Of a stretch of 8,400 nt of DNA, positions 6,503 to 8,400 are shown in pieces. Under the pieces are notes generated by a model, which saw nothing but the letters and a program-made list of their open reading frames with translations, was not told where the DNA came from and did not search any database. The DNA is from Bacteroidetes bacterium UBA6063 (lineage in GTDB: Bacteria > Bacteroidota > Bacteroidia > NS11-12g > UBA9320), in the NCBI GenBank assembly GCA_002428905.1, contig DIYD01000068.1:1-8400 (forward strand), in the 5' to 3' direction. How positions within the stretch are numbered: position 1 is the first letter of the stretch; each line of letters opens with the position of its first letter. The translations under genes were made by a program, and so were the position numbers.

Positions 6503-7374
6503 TCTTTCTATTGTTAAGCATATTGTCTTCGTCCATCATTAATATGGTGTTTCGCTATTTCCCTAAATACCATGTGGATAATCAACAGGCAATTGCCGTA
6601 AATTACTGGACCTGTGTATTAACCGGTCTGATTTTTTCCAATGCCTTACCACATCTGTCTGTAGAGCTTTATGAAAACGACTGGGCCAGGATCACTTTTG
6701 GTTTAGGCCTGCTCTTTATTGCCGTATTCTTTGGTATGGCGGTAACAGCACAAAAATTCGGCATTAGCGTATCTGTTATTGCAGCTAAGATGGGCGTTGT
6801 TTTCCCCGTGTTATTCGCCTTCATTTACCTGAAAGAATCGCTGACTTCTTATTTGGTACTTGGTATCTTATTGAGTTTAGCCAGTGTATATTTCGTCAGT
6901 CAAAAAGACCGCACAGAGATCAAGCTTTCTTCCAAAAAATGGGTCATGTTGTTGCCTGCATTGGTATTACTGGGTAGCGGAGTGATTGATCTTACGCTGA
7001 AAATCATCGAATTAGACGTAGGCGACATCCCTGTAGAAGTACCAACCATTATGATCTTTTTCTCTGCGGCTATTTTTGGTACCATTGTGACCATAGCCAG
7101 GCACCTGACTGGAAATGCCAGCTTTCACTGGAACAACGTAATTGGAGGTATTGCCCTGGGTGTTCCCAATTATTTTAGCATTTACTTTCTGTTCAAAGCC
7201 TTGCAATCCGATTTGTTGAATACTTCTCAGGTATATCCGTTGAACAATATGGGTATTGTTGTGCTGTCGACCCTGTTATCGATATTGATTTTCAGAGAAC
7301 ATCTCAACCGAAAAAACATCATAGGTATTGTAATGGCTTTACTCGCCATTGTCTTCATTAGTTGGCCCATTTGA
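6499..7374 (+). CDS. EamA/DMT-superfamily inner-membrane transporter (10 TM)
   Basis: The 291-residue, strongly hydrophobic product has ten predicted membrane helices (about 1-20, 31-49, 64-83, 88-110, 117-134, 148-170, 182-200, 212-235, 247-265, 272-290). This is the two-times-five layout of the drug/metabolite transporter superfamily. The two halves end their fourth helices alike, with Leu-Lys-Glu (E113) and Phe-Arg-Glu (E267), each followed by a short loop and a Gly-containing last helix, as in duplicated EamA domains. Substrate cannot be read from the sequence. The ATG at 6499 forms an ATGA overlap with the ribD stop, and a weak AGGA precedes it by 4 nt (6491-6494). An in-frame ATG at 6406 would add 31 polar residues wholly inside ribD and is unlikely. 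Since RibN-type riboflavin carriers belong to this superfamily, coupling to ribD permits, but does not show, a flavin-related substrate. Confidence 0.9.
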   Translation: MIFLLLSILSSSIINMVFRYFPKYHVDNQQAIAVNYWTCVLTGLIFSNALPHLSVELYENDWARITFGLGLLFIAVFFGMAVTAQKFGISVSVIAAKMGVVFPVLFAFIYLKESLTSYLVLGILLSLASVYFVSQKDRTEIKLSSKKWVMLLPALVLLGSGVIDLTLKIIELDVGDIPVEVPTIMIFFSAAIFGTIVTIARHLTGNASFHWNNVIGGIALGVPNYFSIYFLFKALQSDLLNTSQVYPLNNMGIVVLSTLLSILIFREHLNRKNIIGIVMALLAIVFISWPI

Positions 7375-7985
7375 TTACAGAAATAACATATCGAACGATT
7401 CAGAGGAGTGCTGAGGTTTTACATCGCGACAGGGGCTCAAAGTTTTGGGGTTATGCCTTTGAAGTAAACTCCAAAGCAGAAGCAAAAGCTCAAATTGATT
7501 CGCTCTGGGAGCGCTATCCGGATGCAACACATGTGTGTTATGCATACATCATCGGGTTGAAGTCAGATGCATACCGGGCAAACGATGATGGTGAGCCAAG
7601 CAATTCGGCTGGTCAGCCAATATTACGTGAAATCAAATCTGCCGGATTGACAAACACACTGGTTGCAGTGGTGCGCTATTTCGGCGGTAAAAAACTTGGT
7701 GTTCCTGGACTGATTGACGCTTACGGCACAACGGCCAGGTTAGTGCTCGAGGCATCTGGTAATCAGACTCGAATTCCTGAGAAACGGGCTTATTTGAGAG
7801 AACTACAAGGACGTGACTATCTGGTGTATGAATATGCCAATCGAGTGAAATTCGACATTGTATCCCCACCACACAAACCAGGTGGTTATTTTACCATTAA
7901 ATGTGCTTTACATAGCTTTGAGCCGTTGGTTAATTCATTTAGATCATTACCCAATTTTGAACTTACAGACAAGCTAAACTCCTGA
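7371..7985 (+). CDS. yigZ: YigZ/IMPACT family protein (UPF0029 + DUF1949), TTG start
   Basis: The product is 204 residues from the preferred TTG start, the same length as E. coli YigZ. The N-terminal IMPACT-type domain shows GSKFWGYAF (22-30), a DATHVCYAY segment (50-58), DDGEPSNSAGQPIL (72-85) and VVRYFGGKKLGVPGLIDAYG (100-119), all hallmark family motifs. A C-terminal DUF1949-like alpha/beta domain spans about 135-200. The family's biochemical role in bacteria is not settled; the eukaryotic relative IMPACT/YIH1 modulates GCN2 signalling in translation control, and a cytoplasmic translation-related role is an inference. The start must be non-ATG. The frame is closed by TAG at 7359-7361 and the whole reading frame contains no methionine codon. 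TTG 7371 overlaps the transporter stop as TTGA, mirroring the ATGA overlap upstream, and gives the family's usual length. TTG 7362 would add three residues. The gene ends the coupled operon, 21 bp before the next gene. Confidence 0.93.
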   Translation: MITEITYRTIQRSAEVLHRDRGSKFWGYAFEVNSKAEAKAQIDSLWERYPDATHVCYAYIIGLKSDAYRANDDGEPSNSAGQPILREIKSAGLTNTLVAVVRYFGGKKLGVPGLIDAYGTTARLVLEASGNQTRIPEKRAYLRELQGRDYLVYEYANRVKFDIVSPPHKPGGYFTIKCALHSFEPLVNSFRSLPNFELTDKLNS

Positions 7986-7993
7986 GTTCGTTG

Positions 7994-8001
7994 TATCTTT
8001 A
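7994..8001 (+). promoter_or_regulatory. Possible -7 promoter box (TATCTTTA) for the FTP-domain gene
   Basis: TATCTTTA differs from the Bacteroidota consensus TAnnTTTG only in the last base and ends 5 nt before the ATG at 8007. If used, the transcript would be leaderless or nearly so. No -33 box is evident, and the gene could instead be read from the ribD operon, as only 21 bp separate it from yigZ. Confidence 0.33.
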
Positions 8002-8006
8002 CCGTA

Positions 8007-8400
8007 ATGAAAAAATGGATGTTTTTGATGGTTCTGGGAGGTTTGTACTTCACAAGTGCAGCTCAAGAAGTTACGCACTACCATTCGGAGGTGATTATCA
8101 CTCCAAGCAGAACATACACCATCCCTGGTCGTATCGAAAACACTGAGAACGTAAAGGAATTCCTAAGGCTTAATCATGCCATACTGGGGCAAGCAGACTA
8201 TGAGGTAGTTGAGACAGATGTACGCACGAGTTTGACCGGTGTGCACTATACGTTTGATGTGTATTACAAGGGCATTCCAATGCACGAAACACAGTTGAGG
8301 CTACACACAACAAAAGATGGTGACGTGCTACTGGTAACCGATAACACGACTGAAGTTACAAATTCAACCTATATCCAGATCACCCAAGATAAATCGTACA
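8007..8400 (+). CDS. N-terminal part of a secreted protein with an FTP-like (fungalysin/thermolysin propeptide) domain; 3' end outside window
   Basis: The frame opens with ATG at 8007 and runs off the window after 131 codons. Residues 1-19 form a Sec signal peptide (Met-Lys-Lys-Trp, a Met/Leu/Val/Gly core, then Thr-Ser-Ala-Ala before Gln20). Residues about 50-112 resemble the FTP propeptide domain: an ADYEVVETDV strand, then GVHYTFDVYYKGIPMHETQL (78-97), where the family has a conserved H-x-x-x-x-Q/x-x-Y-x-G-I-P-V pattern, then a KDGDVLLVTDN hairpin (103-113). FTP domains usually precede secreted metallopeptidases of the M4 or M36 type, where they act as inhibitors and folding aids. No catalytic HExxH can be checked here, so peptidase identity is unproven, and some Bacteroidota proteins carry such propeptides in front of other domains. 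No Shine-Dalgarno sequence precedes the ATG, as elsewhere in the window. The start is well supported by the signal peptide. Confidence 0.8.
   Translation, partial: MKKWMFLMVLGGLYFTSAAQEVTHYHSEVIITPSRTYTIPGRIENTENVKEFLRLNHAILGQADYEVVETDVRTSLTGVHYTFDVYYKGIPMHETQLRLHTTKDGDVLLVTDNTTEVTNSTYIQITQDKSY

Noticed and set aside
5710..7206. Minus-strand open frames inside ribD and the transporter gene (5710-5901, 6900-7094, 7012-7206)
   Set aside because: They are short shadows of well-supported plus-strand genes, with no motifs and mutual overlap.
1..8400. Defence system, mobile element, CRISPR array, tRNA or rRNA gene
   Set aside because: All long frames are accounted for by housekeeping, transport or exported proteins. 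I saw no transposase, integrase, nuclease or helicase motifs, no regularly spaced direct repeats, and no tRNA-like or rRNA-like segments; gaps between genes are at most about 73 bp.

Overview
The window looks like ordinary chromosomal DNA from a member of the Bacteroidota, most likely a free-living flavobacterium-like or cytophaga-like organism. Three signs point there. A very large exported protein ends in a type IX secretion (T9SS) type A sorting domain. Exact copies of the Bacteroidota -7 promoter box TAnnTTTG sit ahead of genes. Shine-Dalgarno sequences are essentially absent ahead of starts. GC content appears moderate, and genes are tightly packed: the longest non-coding stretch is about 73 bp, so no interval above 300 bp lacks a gene.

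Layout. Bases 1-255 hold the C-terminal end of a class II-like cytochrome c with one CxxCH haem site (+ strand). It converges, with a 3-bp gap, on a 1418-residue secreted protein (259-4515, - strand) built of tandem PKD/Ig-like beta-sandwich units and ending in a T9SS sorting domain. Behind it on the same strand is prmC (4589-5446), the methyltransferase that modifies release factors. Head to head with prmC, and sharing almost no intergenic DNA, starts a compact + strand operon: ribD (riboflavin biosynthesis), a ten-helix EamA/DMT transporter, and a YigZ/IMPACT-family gene. These are joined by 4-nt overlaps (ATGA, then TTGA). The window ends in the first 131 codons of a secreted protein with an FTP-like (fungalysin/thermolysin propeptide) domain.

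How the parts relate. ribD, the transporter and yigZ are probably transcribed together and translationally coupled. Only ribD has a firm pathway; a flavin-related role for the transporter is a guess from context. prmC is housekeeping. The cytochrome c fragment, the giant PKD protein and the FTP protein are envelope or secreted proteins with no visible functional link to each other.

I see no evidence of a new defence system, mobile element, CRISPR array, RNA gene or biosynthetic cluster. The best points for a second look are the forced TTG start of yigZ, which has no in-frame ATG at all; the overlapping divergent control region of prmC and ribD; and the enlarged, cysteine-bracketed middle units of the giant PKD protein.
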